The position numbers and the translations under genes are program-made. A stretch of DNA of 64,000 bases from NCBI GenBank assembly GCA_027490195.1, contig JAIXYN010000085.1, positions 248,001 to 312,000 on the forward strand, read 5' to 3'. This document shows, in pieces, positions 32,261 through 42,600 of this stretch. The notes under the pieces are model-generated. The model made no database searches. It was not told the origin of the DNA and saw only the letters and a program-made list of their open reading frames with translations. This stretch comes from Verrucomicrobiaceae bacterium. Its GTDB lineage: Bacteria; Verrucomicrobiota; Verrucomicrobiia; Verrucomicrobiales; Verrucomicrobiaceae. Numbering within the stretch: position 1 is the first letter of the stretch; each line of letters opens with the position of its first letter.

Positions 32261-32625
32261 TTTCACTTCCTCCGCAGCAGCGGGCGGGCCTACTGTCGGC
32301 ATTAACGACTTTTCACTTCCTCCCCGGCGGTGGGCAAGGAAGGGTGTCGGCAATCTCTTCATCCTTTTCACTTCCTCCCCTGGTCGGTGGGCGATGTGAT
32401 TACCAAAGGGGGCGGCGATTTACCGCACCCAGCACAATGAGCGGGGCAATTCACGCTTCCTGCCCCGGCAGGCATGCAAGGTGGGGTATCAGCAAGCCGA
32501 AGGGATGAACGAATCGTTCACCCTGCCACGGACAGCGCACGCGTAGGGTGTAAACAGTGGTTACACCCTTTTCATCCCTTCCACCCCTGGTCGGTGGGCA
32601 AGGTTTGTGTTTTTCATGGGAACCT
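32261..32625 (+). repeat. Five degenerate copies of a 40-55-bp repeat
   Basis: Copies begin near 32261, 32311, 32366, 32450 and 32569. The shared core is TTTTCACTTCCTCC followed by a G/C-rich segment with CGGTGGGCAAGG, and some copies end in GTCGGCA. Spacing is about 50, 55, 84 and 119 nt. The spacers are not constant and the copies are imperfect, so this is not a CRISPR array. It may be a decayed tandem repeat or a protein/replication binding region. Confidence 0.6.
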
Positions 32626-32749
32626 GCATTTTGAACAATTCGCACGAAAAGACTGGTAGATTATAAAACATCTTGAGACTGAGTATCAAAAAGATTCCTT
32701 ACCGTGTGGCTGCGTTCAAGCCCAAGGTTTTCACAAGGTTTTCAGCCGA

Positions 32750-33337
32750 TCACTTGCAGGCGGTCCCGTTGCGTGGCCCGGCTCGCCAGCTTCCGAGTTC
32801 ACGGAGGCGTTGCCAAATGCCGCTGGCGGTGTCGGGCATGGGTTCGCCGCGTGGGGTAGCGTGCTCAAATCGGGCGTAGAACCATGCACGGGCTGCTTTG
32901 ACATCGCTCCGGCGCATGAGGCGGCTTGCGCTGGCGGTTGCTGCCCGGCGCTTCTTGGCCCGATTGAAAACGCTTTGGTAAGCGTCTGTGATGGCTGGAA
33001 TGGAAACGAGTTTACGACTGCCGTATTTGATGGCGCACGTTGTGTGCATGGCAAAAAGCTGATGCCGATAATTGATTGGCTTCTCTATAAACCAGCGCCA
33101 AAGCGGGAGTTTTGCGGCCTGAGATTCGCTAACAATTTTGGCAATGCGCGAGGGGCGGCCCGTTCGTGGTTTGCGTATTTCGATCTTGATGAAGCCAAGC
33201 GCGGCGGCTTGCTCGATCTCCCATTCCCAAACGCTAAACGAGCGGGCGAATTCACGCACGGACAAAGCTCCGGCGTTCCTGCTGAGAATGCTCTGGATGC
33301 GTTCGAGGCGTTCGCGGCATAGGGTGAGAGGGCGCAT
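32750..33337 (-). CDS. Hypothetical protein with N-terminal winged-helix-like domain
   Basis: 195 residues starting at an ATG at 33337. Residues 5-60 (RLERIQSILSR, LSVREFARSFSVWEWEIEQA, then a basic RKPRTGRPSR stretch) look like a helix-turn-helix followed by a basic wing. The middle (residues 75-115) includes HTTCAIKYGSRK. The C-terminal part is rich in Arg and Ala. It faces away from the defence operon and is alone at the left end of the island. A regulatory or DNA-handling role for the island is possible; I do not recognise the family. Protein-like composition supports the minus frame against a plus-strand frame over the same bases. Confidence 0.6.
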   Translation of the reverse strand: MRPLTLCRERLERIQSILSRNAGALSVREFARSFSVWEWEIEQAAALGFIKIEIRKPRTGRPSRIAKIVSESQAAKLPLWRWFIEKPINYRHQLFAMHTTCAIKYGSRKLVSIPAITDAYQSVFNRAKKRRAATASASRLMRRSDVKAARAWFYARFEHATPRGEPMPDTASGIWQRLRELGSWRAGPRNGTACK

Positions 33338-33821
33338 AAGGTTGTTGTTTTTCTCTGTCTAGCTTGTCCGGCGATAGCTGCCTGCCTTCTCCCGGTGACG
33401 TAGAGCTTCCAGACCCTTTCCTCTGTCTCGATGCCCTGCGCACGCTGACGGAGTGCTTGGCGGGCAAGGGGGCGGGCTGGCGGTGCATGTCTCACGGCTC
33501 GGGTCACAAAATGGAGAACGCAAGTTCATGCGTGGCGCAAGTATGGAGCGGTGGTTATTGGAAGCATTAGCCGGGCAAATCTCGTATGACATCGCGGCGG
33601 CACAGCAGGCCATTCTCACCGCAGGTTTGCCGGGCAAGTATGCTCATCGGCTGGCATTGGGAAAATAGCTCCGGGCGTGCAGGTGGTTCATGCGTTGGTC
33701 GTATTCATTCCAGCTTGTTCCTCAAATGCGCGTAGTTTGCGTTGGTGCATTCCCTTGCCATCGGATTCATCCCCGGCTTTGATGAGTGAAATATCTAGCC
33801 CTCCCCACTTTGCCTCCTCGG
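33338..33821. other. Intergenic region upstream of the defence operon
   Basis: 484 bases between the divergent 195-residue gene and the helicase start. It should hold the operon promoter, but I see no clear -35/-10 pair. A short plus frame (33453-33668) ends in a plausible helical stretch (MERWLLEALAGQISYDIAAA) and could be a small leader protein, but without a Shine-Dalgarno sequence or family match I leave it uncalled. Confidence 0.4.
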
Positions 33822-36800
33822 ATGGAAATCATAGACAACATCAATCAGCTCCTTGGCGACAACCTCAAGAAGACCATCACGCCTGGCTCGAAACTGCGGA
33901 TCGCGGCCTCCTGCTTCTCGATCTATGCGTTTGAGGCGCTGAAAGCCGAGCTGGAACAGATCGAATCTCTCGAATTCATCTTCACCTCCCCGACCTTCGT
34001 GCCCACGGATGTCACGGACAAGCTCAGGAAGGAGCACCGGGAATTCCACATCCCTAAGCTGGAGCGTGAGCGCAATCTTTACGGCACTGAGTTTGAGGTG
34101 CGTCTGCGGAATGAATTGACCCAGAAGGCCATAGCCAAGGAATGCGCGGAGTGGATGCGCAGGAAGGCCCAGTTCCGTTCAAACCGGACGCAGGCACCCA
34201 TGCAGCAGTTCATGACGGCCAGCGCCGCTGAGGCTGTCTCCTCCTACTGGACCTTGCAGGGGTTCAGCGCTGTGGACCTCGGGTATGAGAAAGGCAATGC
34301 CGTGTCCAACTTCGTCACCAAGTCGGCGGAGCCATCCATGGCTCAGCATTGGCTGGCCCTCTTCGATCAAATCTGGGGCGACAAAGAAAAGCTCGAAGAT
34401 GTGACGGAGAAAATCTGTGAACACATCGCCTCCATCTACAAGGAGAATTCCCCGCAGAGCATCTACTTCTTGATGCTCTACAACATCTTCAATGAGTTCC
34501 TTGAAGACCTGAATGCAGACGTTCTGCCAAACGACCTGACCGGCTATCAGGACAGCCTCATTTGGAAAAAGCTGTTCAACTTCCAGCGCGATGCCGCCAC
34601 CGGCATCATCAACAAGCTGGAAACCTACAACGGCTGCATCCTGGCAGACAGTGTCGGTCTCGGGAAGACGTTCACCGCGCTGGCCGTGGTGAAATACTAC
34701 GAACTGCGCAACAAGTCCGTGCTCGTGCTCTGCCCGAAAAAGCTGGCGGACAACTGGCTGACCTACAAAGGCAATCAGATTACCAACATCTTCGTCAAAG
34801 ACCGTTTCGGTTACGATGTGCTCTGCCACACGGATCTGCTCCGCACACGCGGCCAGTCATTCGGGATGGACCTGCGGAAGATCAACTGGGGCAATTACGA
34901 CTTGGTGGTGATCGACGAGTCGCACAATTTCCGCACGAATGATCCTTACCGTGATCGTGAAACCCGCTACCAGCGGCTTCTTAACGAAGTCATCCGTCAG
35001 GGGGTGAAAACAAAGGTGCTCATGCTTTCAGCGACACCGGTAAACAATCGCTTTTCCGATCTCAAGAACCAGCTAGCCCTCGCCTACGAAGGCGATCCTG
35101 AGAACCTCAACTCCAAGCTCCGCACCGAGAAGGACATCGACGAAATTTTCAAGCGTGCCCAGGCGACCTTCACCACCTGGTCAAAGCTCCCCCCTGCGGA
35201 GCGTACGCCAACGGCCATCCTGACATCGCTGGATTTTGATTTCTTTGAGCTGCTCGACAGCGTCACCATCGCTCGCTCCCGGCGGCATATTCAGACCTAC
35301 TACGATACCAAGGACATCGGTGAATTCCCTGAGCGGCTGAAACCCATCTCGCACCATTGCCAGCTCACAAACCGAACGGACGTCATTGGCTTCAATGCCA
35401 TCTTTGAGCAGCTCACCATGCTCACGCTGGCAGTTTACACGCCCATGGCCTTCGTGCAGCCAAGCCGACGCTCCAAGTATGAGCCCGATGCGGAGGATGA
35501 TTTTACCGGGGCCTCAAATCTCGGCCAGAGCGGGCGAGAAAAAGGACTTCAGGCCCTCATGACCGTGAACCTGTTGAAGCGTCTCGAAAGCTCCGTTCAT
35601 TCTTTTCGCCTCACTCTTCAGAGCCTCGCTGACAATCACCACCGCACTCTGAAGAAAATTGCGGACTACCAGAAGGACGGGCAAGACGCCACGTTTGCCG
35701 ACCTCTCCCAATCCTTTGCAGATGCAGACGAGGAAGATGAGGGCGACATCCTTGATGATGAGGAAGGCTCCATCGGCGGGAAGGTCGAAATCAGTATGGG
35801 TGACATGGACATCCCAGCCTGGAAGCAGGCCCTCGAAGCTGATCTTGTCGTGATCAAGGAACTGCTGGCGGAGATGGCTAAAATCACGCCTTCCGACGAC
35901 ACCAAGCTCCAGCACCTCAAGACGACGATCCTGAGCAAGCTGGCCTCCCCGATCAACCCAGGAAACAAAAAGGTCATCGTCTTCACCGCTTTCGCCGACA
36001 CAGCGGAGTACCTTTTCAAGCATCTGTCCCCCTTCTTTTTGGAGAAGAATCATCTCCACTCCGCCATGGTGGTGGGTGGCAACCGGACGGCCAGCACCCT
36101 CAAGAAGCCTTTCGACTTCCAAGCCCTGCTGACTCTGTTCTCTCCGCGCTCCAAGGAGAAGGCGGCCATCATGCCCAAGGAAAACGCTGAGATTGACATC
36201 CTCATTGGCACCGATTGCATCAGCGAGGGGCAGAATCTCCAGGACTGCGATTACCTGATCAATTACGACATCCACTGGAACCCCGTGCGCATCATCCAGC
36301 GCTTTGGCCGGGTGGACCGCATTGGCTCCAAGAACAAGTGCATCCAGCTCGTAAACTACTGGCCGGACATCACGCTCGATGAATACATCAATCTCAAAGA
36401 GCGTGTGGAAAGCCGCATGGTCATTGCAGACGTGACTGCCACTGGGGATGACAATCCGCTCGATTCCAAGGCCAACGATGTCTCCTACCGCCGTGAGCAG
36501 CTCCGCAAGCTCCAGGAAGAAGTCATTGAGCTGGAAGACCTCAAAACGGGCATCTCCATCACGGATCTGGGGCTGAACGACTTCCGCATGGATCTCCTCA
36601 ATCACGTTCGGGAGCATGGCGATCTCAGCAGGCTTCCCAGCGGAATGCATGCGGTCATTCCTGCCGCCCCTGAGCGTGGTCTCCATCCAGGGGCCATCTT
36701 TGCCCTGCGCAATCGCAATGACGGTGTGAACATCAATCAGCAAAACCGCCTGCACCCCTACTACCTAGTTTACGTGGGGCAGGACGGTCAGATCATCGTC

Positions 36801-37094
36801 AATCACACCGAGCCCAAGCGCCTGCTTGACCTCGCCCGTGCCGCCTGCAAGGAGCGCCCTGAACCCATCCCCGAGGTGTACCAGCCCTTCAACAAGGCCA
36901 CCAAAGACGGTCGGCGCATGAATGCATATTCAGAGCTTCTAAACAAAGCCATCCGCTCCATGATAGAATTGAAGGAGGAGAAGGACATCGACAGCCTCTT
37001 CTCCGGCGGCAGGACGAGTGCCCTGCTCAACACCATCAGCGGCCTTGACGACTTCGAATTGATCGCGTTCCTCGTTGTCCAGCCCACGGCTTGA
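33822..37094 (+). CDS. SNF2-type helicase with PLD-like N-terminal domain
   Basis: 1090 residues. I chose the ATG at 33822 (MEIIDNINQLL) over an in-frame GTG 36 nt upstream because homologous-looking sequence begins there. Residues 1-130 (KLRIAASCFSIYAFEAL, FIFTSPTF) resemble the PLD-like domain found ahead of some SF2 helicases, but I see no HxKxxxxD motif, so nuclease activity is doubtful. The ATPase core has motif I ADSVGLGKT (about 275-285), motif II DESH (about 364) and motif III LSATPVNNR (about 402). A strongly acidic linker lies at about 632-650. The C-terminal lobe starts near 718 (IVFTAFADTAEYL) and ends with GTDCISEGQNL and QRFGRVDRIGS (about 795-836). It is the first gene of the operon, 6 nt before the DUF4391 gene. 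A DNA translocase role in phage defence is inferred from context. Confidence 0.9.
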   Translation: MEIIDNINQLLGDNLKKTITPGSKLRIAASCFSIYAFEALKAELEQIESLEFIFTSPTFVPTDVTDKLRKEHREFHIPKLERERNLYGTEFEVRLRNELTQKAIAKECAEWMRRKAQFRSNRTQAPMQQFMTASAAEAVSSYWTLQGFSAVDLGYEKGNAVSNFVTKSAEPSMAQHWLALFDQIWGDKEKLEDVTEKICEHIASIYKENSPQSIYFLMLYNIFNEFLEDLNADVLPNDLTGYQDSLIWKKLFNFQRDAATGIINKLETYNGCILADSVGLGKTFTALAVVKYYELRNKSVLVLCPKKLADNWLTYKGNQITNIFVKDRFGYDVLCHTDLLRTRGQSFGMDLRKINWGNYDLVVIDESHNFRTNDPYRDRETRYQRLLNEVIRQGVKTKVLMLSATPVNNRFSDLKNQLALAYEGDPENLNSKLRTEKDIDEIFKRAQATFTTWSKLPPAERTPTAILTSLDFDFFELLDSVTIARSRRHIQTYYDTKDIGEFPERLKPISHHCQLTNRTDVIGFNAIFEQLTMLTLAVYTPMAFVQPSRRSKYEPDAEDDFTGASNLGQSGREKGLQALMTVNLLKRLESSVHSFRLTLQSLADNHHRTLKKIADYQKDGQDATFADLSQSFADADEEDEGDILDDEEGSIGGKVEISMGDMDIPAWKQALEADLVVIKELLAEMAKITPSDDTKLQHLKTTILSKLASPINPGNKKVIVFTAFADTAEYLFKHLSPFFLEKNHLHSAMVVGGNRTASTLKKPFDFQALLTLFSPRSKEKAAIMPKENAEIDILIGTDCISEGQNLQDCDYLINYDIHWNPVRIIQRFGRVDRIGSKNKCIQLVNYWPDITLDEYINLKERVESRMVIADVTATGDDNPLDSKANDVSYRREQLRKLQEEVIELEDLKTGISITDLGLNDFRMDLLNHVREHGDLSRLPSGMHAVIPAAPERGLHPGAIFALRNRNDGVNINQQNRLHPYYLVYVGQDGQIIVNHTEPKRLLDLARAACKERPEPIPEVYQPFNKATKDGRRMNAYSELLNKAIRSMIELKEEKDIDSLFSGGRTSALLNTISGLDDFELIAFLVVQPTA

Positions 37095-37100
37095 TTTTCG

Positions 37101-37754
37101 ATGTTCGCGTATCCCAAACAGGCAGAGTTCAACCGCGTCTTGCCCAAGAGCAAGATTTACGCCCATGCCAAGCCAGGGCGGGCGGTGAAGGACCTCTTCG
37201 TCTCCCAGATCGGGGAAATCGTTTGGAAATACAAGCTCTCGCCTGAGACCCTCAATCTTCCGGCGCGGCACGGCATCAGCGAGATCCAGGTGTTCGAGAT
37301 TGCCCTCAAGTCTGAGGATCTCGATGAGAGGGTACTGCCCACCATTGACCGCGCCATTCCATTCCCCATCCTCTTCCAGCTCACCCATGGCAGCCGTATT
37401 CGGTTCGCGGCGTCGTACAAGCGTCCCAGCGATGCAGATGCGTCCAAATGGGTGATTGAGACCAGCTTCGTCACGGAATGGCAGCCGTCGAGCCTCGAAC
37501 GCCCGCCGCTCCCTGTGGCTCTCGACCTTGCCAGCCTCTACGAGTCCCTCGTTCGCCGCCATCTCCCTCTTCCACAGCGCCCTAGTGAAGGCATCCGTGA
37601 TCATGTGGCCCGATACATGGCCATTCAGGCCAAAGAAAAGGAGTGCCAGCAGATGGAAGCCCGCCTAAACAAGGAGAAACAATTCAACCGTAAAGTGGAG
37701 ATGAACGCTGCTCTGCGCACACTCCGCCAAGAACTCGAATCCCTTTACACCTGA
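37101..37754 (+). CDS. DUF4391 domain-containing protein
   Basis: 217 residues from the ATG at 37101. The start FAYPKQAEFNRVLPKSKIY and the segment ISEIQVFEIALKS, IDRAIPFPILFQL are what I know from DUF4391 proteins, which commonly sit between an SNF2-type helicase and a type III methyltransferase. The end (about 175-217) is charged and probably coiled coil (AKEKECQQMEARLNKEKQF). It lies 6 nt after the helicase and 17 nt before Mod, so it is in the same transcript. Its molecular role is unknown; the placement suggests a subunit linking helicase and methyltransferase, which is inference. Confidence 0.8.
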   Translation: MFAYPKQAEFNRVLPKSKIYAHAKPGRAVKDLFVSQIGEIVWKYKLSPETLNLPARHGISEIQVFEIALKSEDLDERVLPTIDRAIPFPILFQLTHGSRIRFAASYKRPSDADASKWVIETSFVTEWQPSSLERPPLPVALDLASLYESLVRRHLPLPQRPSEGIRDHVARYMAIQAKEKECQQMEARLNKEKQFNRKVEMNAALRTLRQELESLYT

Positions 37755-37771
37755 CTCAGTCCCTTTTGCTC

Positions 37772-39637
37772 ATGGAAAAGCTCAAGCTCCACACGCCAGA
37801 CATCACGGCTCAGAACATCGAGAAGTTGGTCGCCCTGTTCCCGAACTGCCTCACCGAAACCAATGACGCCAAGGGGAACCTCAAACGCGGAATCGACTTT
37901 GATCTGCTTCGCCAGGAACTCTCCGACCATGTGGTAGAAGGGCCGCGTGAGCGGTATCACCTGGACTGGCCAGGCAAGCGCGAGGCCTTGCTGGCTGCGA
38001 ATGCGCCCATCGCCAAGGCGCTGCGTCCCTGCCGTGAGGAGAGCGTGGATTTTGATACCACCAAAAACCTTTTCATTGAAGGGGATAACTTGGATGCCTT
38101 GAAGCTGCTTCAAGAAACCTACCTCGGGAAGGTGAAGCTGATCTACATCGACCCGCCTTATAATACGGGAAACGACTTCATTTATGAGGATGATTTCGCT
38201 GAAAATACCGAAGCTTATAGACGGCGCTCCAATCAACGCGATGAGATTGGAAACCGTATGGTTGCCAACACTGAGTCGAATGGAAGATTTCATTCCGATT
38301 GGCTTTCGATGATTTATCCACGAATCAAGTTGTCCCGCAACCTAATGCGCGACGATGGTCTTATATTCGTCAGCATCGACGATGGCGAGGTTGCAACTTT
38401 ACGTTCTGTTATGGATGAAACCTTTGGTGCAGATAACTTTGTAGCCTGCATCGCTTGGGAGAAGCGTTACACTCGTAGCAACAACGCTAAGATGTTCTAC
38501 TCCCTTAAAGACAGTATAGTTGTTTACAGGAAAAGTGATGCATTATCAGTTCTTCGAGAAGCACGCTCTGATAAGTCGCGCGACATTTACACAAATCCAG
38601 ACCGAGATGATCGAGGCGACTGGACGAGTTCCTCGTATGTAAACCCGGCAACGAAGGAGGAACGCCCCAACCTTTCTTATGTGATTGAAAACCCAAAGAC
38701 AAAGCAAAAAATCGAACATCCGACGCACGCTTGGAAATATGAATACTCCGAACATCAGCGACACGTAAAAGAGAATAGGCTTTGGTGGGGACAAGATGGA
38801 GAGGCAAAGTTTCCACGGTTGAAAAATTTTCTTCTGGAGATGCGAGATGGCGTCGTCCCAATTGATCTTTGGACATACGAAGAAACAGGCACCACAGATG
38901 AGGGCGGAATGGAGGTAAAGTCGCTATTTGGCAGTAGCGTCTTCGATAACCCGAAGCCCACAAAGTTAATTCGACGAATCTTGGGGCTTGTCACAAATTC
39001 CGACCAGCCAAATATTATTTTAGATTTTTTCGGTGGCAGTGGAACCACGGCAGACGCTGTGATGCAGAATAATGCAGCACTCAATCGAAGAGACAGGTTC
39101 GTCCTGGTGCAACTCCCAGAGCCATTGGACCAAGGCACCTATAACACCATCGCAGAAATCACCAAGGAACGCATTCGCCGCGCCGGATCGAAGATAAAAA
39201 TAGAAAACTCCACCACCACCCCCAACCTCGACATCGGCTTCCGCGTGCTCAAGATCGACACATCCAACATGAAGGACGTGTACTACACCCCGGATGAGGT
39301 GAAGCAGGGGCAGCTCGAAATGCTGACCGACAACATCAAGGATGACCGCGCACCAGAGGACCTCCTCTTCCAAGTGCTGGTGGACTGGGGCGTCGATCTG
39401 GCTCTGCCCATTACCCAGGAGATCATCGCGAAGAAGGATGTTTTCTTTGTGGATGGCAACGCTTTGGCGGCCTGTTTTGACCCAAACATCACCGAGGATC
39501 TGGTGAAGGCATTGGCGCAGCGGAAACCCCTGCGGGCCGTCTTTCGAGACAGCAGCTACGGCAGCGACAGCATCAAGATCAACGTGGAGCAAATCTTCAA
39601 GCTCCTGAGTCCCGGAACAGAACTGAAGTCCCTGTAA
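37772..39637 (+). CDS. mod: Type III restriction-modification methyltransferase subunit (Mod)
   Basis: 621 residues from the ATG at 37772; an in-frame TTG lies two codons earlier. It would transfer a methyl group from S-adenosylmethionine to an amino group of a base (usually N6-adenine in type III systems) and provide target recognition to Res. Motif IV IDPPYNTG is at about 125-132. The SAM-binding motif I, DFFGGSGTTAD, comes after it at about 417-427, the order of beta-class enzymes. The target recognition region lies between them (about 230-400). The length is normal for Mod. The bases from roughly 38140 to 39110 are less GC-rich than both ends of the gene (43% and 45% in two 60-nt stretches I counted against 62% near 39361), which suggests exchange of the catalytic/recognition core. 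Res follows 3 nt later. Confidence 0.95.
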   Translation: MEKLKLHTPDITAQNIEKLVALFPNCLTETNDAKGNLKRGIDFDLLRQELSDHVVEGPRERYHLDWPGKREALLAANAPIAKALRPCREESVDFDTTKNLFIEGDNLDALKLLQETYLGKVKLIYIDPPYNTGNDFIYEDDFAENTEAYRRRSNQRDEIGNRMVANTESNGRFHSDWLSMIYPRIKLSRNLMRDDGLIFVSIDDGEVATLRSVMDETFGADNFVACIAWEKRYTRSNNAKMFYSLKDSIVVYRKSDALSVLREARSDKSRDIYTNPDRDDRGDWTSSSYVNPATKEERPNLSYVIENPKTKQKIEHPTHAWKYEYSEHQRHVKENRLWWGQDGEAKFPRLKNFLLEMRDGVVPIDLWTYEETGTTDEGGMEVKSLFGSSVFDNPKPTKLIRRILGLVTNSDQPNIILDFFGGSGTTADAVMQNNAALNRRDRFVLVQLPEPLDQGTYNTIAEITKERIRRAGSKIKIENSTTTPNLDIGFRVLKIDTSNMKDVYYTPDEVKQGQLEMLTDNIKDDRAPEDLLFQVLVDWGVDLALPITQEIIAKKDVFFVDGNALAACFDPNITEDLVKALAQRKPLRAVFRDSSYGSDSIKINVEQIFKLLSPGTELKSL

Positions 39638-39640
39638 GCC

Positions 39641-42600
39641 ATGAAGCTGAAATTCAAACAGCAGGCCTACCAGACGGATTCCGTCCTCGCCATCCGTGAC
39701 TGCTTTGCGGGCCAGCCGCCGAGCAGAGGCTTCAAGTATGCCATTGATCCAGGACGTGGGGATTCCCAAGGACAGGCGATGCTGGCGGATGTGGTGGGCA
39801 GCGGCTTTGCCAATGCTCCCTTTGCCATTCCGGCAGCCAAGATTTTGGAGAACCTCCAGGAAGTGCAGCGACGTCAGGATTTGCCCATCTCCACAAAACT
39901 GGAAAAGACCACCGTCTGCGACATCAATCTGGACACTGAGATGGAGACCGGTACGGGCAAGACCTACTGCTACATCAAGACGATGTTTGAACTGAACAAG
40001 GCCTATGGCTGGAGCAAGTTCATCATCGTGGTGCCCAGCATCGCCATTCGCGAGGGCGTCGCCACATCGTTCGGTGCCATGGCAGACCATTTCATGGAAA
40101 GTTATGGCAAGCGAATCCGGCACTTCATTTACAACAGCAAGCAGCTCCACAACCTGGAGAGCTTCTCCTCAGATGCCGGGATCAACGTGATGATCATCAA
40201 TGTGCAGGCCTTCAATGCACGCGGCGAAGATGCCCGTCGCATCTATTTGGAACTAGATGATTTCCAGTCTCGCAAACCCATCGACGTGATCGCCAAAAAC
40301 CGGCCCATCTTGATTCTGGATGAACCCCAAAAGATGGAAGGCAAAGCCACCGTAGAGAAGTTGGCGGACTTCAATCCGCTGATGATTCTGCGCTACTCCG
40401 CCACGCACAAGACGGAGCATAACAAGGTCTATCGCCTCGACGCTTTGGACGCCTACAATCAGAAGCTGGTGAAAAAGATCGCCGTGCGCGGCATCAGTGT
40501 GAAGGGACTGGCCGGGACGAATGCCTACCTGTATCTCAAAGGCATCGACATCTCCCCCTCCAAAGCACCGGAGGCTCGGATCGAGCTTGAGATCAAACAG
40601 AAAGCTGGGATCAAGCGTGAAGTTCGCAAGGTGACGAAAGGAACCAACCTTCAGGTCACTTCAGGCGATCTGGACCAGTATGACGGCTTTGTCGTTTCCG
40701 ACATAGACGCCCGCGATGGGGTGGTGACATTCACCAATGGTACCGTCATTCAAGAAGGCAAAGCCGCCGGAGACGTGAACGAGTCCTCACTACGCCGGGT
40801 ACAGATCCGCGAGGCCATCAAGGCGCACTTTGAAAAGGAGAAAGTGCTTTTCGCCAAGGGCATCAAGGTGCTCTCCCTGTTCTTCATCGACGAAGTGGCG
40901 AAATATCGGAGCTACACGGATGCCGGTGAACAGGCCGGGGAGTACGCCCGAATGTTTGAGGAGGAATACAATGCCCAACTCAACGAGGTGCTGACGCTGG
41001 ACGACACGCCCTATAACCACTACCTGAAAGGCATCTCGGCCAACCGTACGCACAACGGCTATTTTTCCATCGACAAGAAAACGAAGCGCCTAGTGGACCC
41101 CGCAGCCAAGAAAACGGGCGAAAACGCCGGAGAGGCTGACGACGTGGACGCTTATGACCTCATTTTGAAAGATAAGGAGCGCCTGCTAGACTTCGCGGAG
41201 CCTGTTCGCTTCCTCTTTTCCCACTCCGCCCTGCGCGAGGGCTGGGACAATCCCAACGTGTTCGTCATCTGCACCCTCAAGCACAGCGACAACATGGTTT
41301 CCCGCCGTCAGGAAGTCGGACGTGGCATGCGTCTCTGCCGTGATCAAAACGGGGACCGCATCGACGATTCGGCCATCGTCCATCAGATCAACGTCCTGAC
41401 CGTGGTGGCAAACGAGAGCTACAAGGACTTCGTGGCCGGGCTGCAAAAGGACATCAGCGCATCATTGTCCGCCCGTCCGCAGAAGGCGAACGAGGAATAC
41501 TTCAAAGACAAGGTGTTCAAGACTGAGAAGGGTGACGTGAAGGTAACGCCGCAGATGGCGAAAGCCCTGGAAAAGTATCTAACACGCCAGGGCTACACGG
41601 ACGACGACGACAAAATCACGGAAGCCTACCACATCGCTCAGAAAGAAGGCACCCTCGCTCCACTGCCACCAGAGCTTGCCGCCTACAAGGAACAGGTCTT
41701 CCAACTGGTGAGTACTGTCTTTAGCGCAGGTCAGATTCCGATTCCTGACGACGAGCTGAAAGCCAAACCAAACCCGCTGAACGCCAACTTTGAGAAGCAG
41801 GAGTTCCAGGAACTTTGGCACCGGATCAATCACAAGGCTGTCTATGCAGTGGATTTCCAGACGGAGGAACTGATACAGAAGTGCATTCAAACGCTCGACA
41901 AGGAGCTGAAGGTGACACCACTGCAATACACCGTGACGGCAGGTGAGCAAAAGGACGAAGCTAGTTTTGAGCAGGTGAAGAAGGGGGACTCTTTCCAGAC
42001 AAAGTCCAACACCACCGAGACACTGACGACAACCGCCAGCTCTGCCGTGAAGTATGACCTCATCGGCAAGTTGTGCGAAGCCACCCAACTAACCCGCCGT
42101 ACCATCGCAGCCATCCTGCAAGGGATTCTGGCCGCCCGGTTCGGCCAGTACCGAACGAATCCCGAAAACTTCATCATGGAGGCGGCTCGCCTGATCAATG
42201 AGCAGAAGGCAACGATCATCGTGGAGCACCTGAGCTACGACACCACCACCGGCACCTACGACGCCCCGGACATCTTCACCCAACGCAAAGAAGACCTGAG
42301 CAAAGGCTTCAAAGCCAACAAACACATCTACGACTACGTCTTCACCGACTCGGGCGGAGAACGCACCTTTGTGGGTGAACTGGACGCCAGCTCCGAAGTG
42401 GTGGTGTACGCCAAGCTCCCCAAAGCCTTTTCGATTCCGACCCCCGTCGGAAACTACAACCCCGACTGGGCCATCGCCTTCCAAGCTGGCAAGGTGAAAC
42501 ACATCTACTTCATCGCCGAGACCAAAGGCTCGATGTCTTCCATGGACCTGCGCAAAATCGAAGAGTCCAAGATCGAATGCGCCCGGAAATTCTTCGCCAA

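Larger units (their letters stand above)
31935..32749. other. Gene-free left end of the island
   Basis: No convincing gene is seen in these 815 bases. The stretch holds the 21-bp repeat, the arm-type repeats and a family of degenerate repeats (32261-32625). Short open frames here have no recognisable features. Confidence 0.6.

Noticed and set aside
32261..32625. CRISPR array
   Set aside because: The repeats are imperfect, the spacing varies from 50 to about 119 nt and no cas gene is nearby.
35514..36755. 413-residue minus-strand frame
   Set aside because: It is the antisense of the SNF2-type helicase, whose motifs are clear on the plus strand.
39020..40150. 376-residue minus-strand frame across mod and res
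   Set aside because: It is antisense to both genes and spans their junction; no domain is visible.
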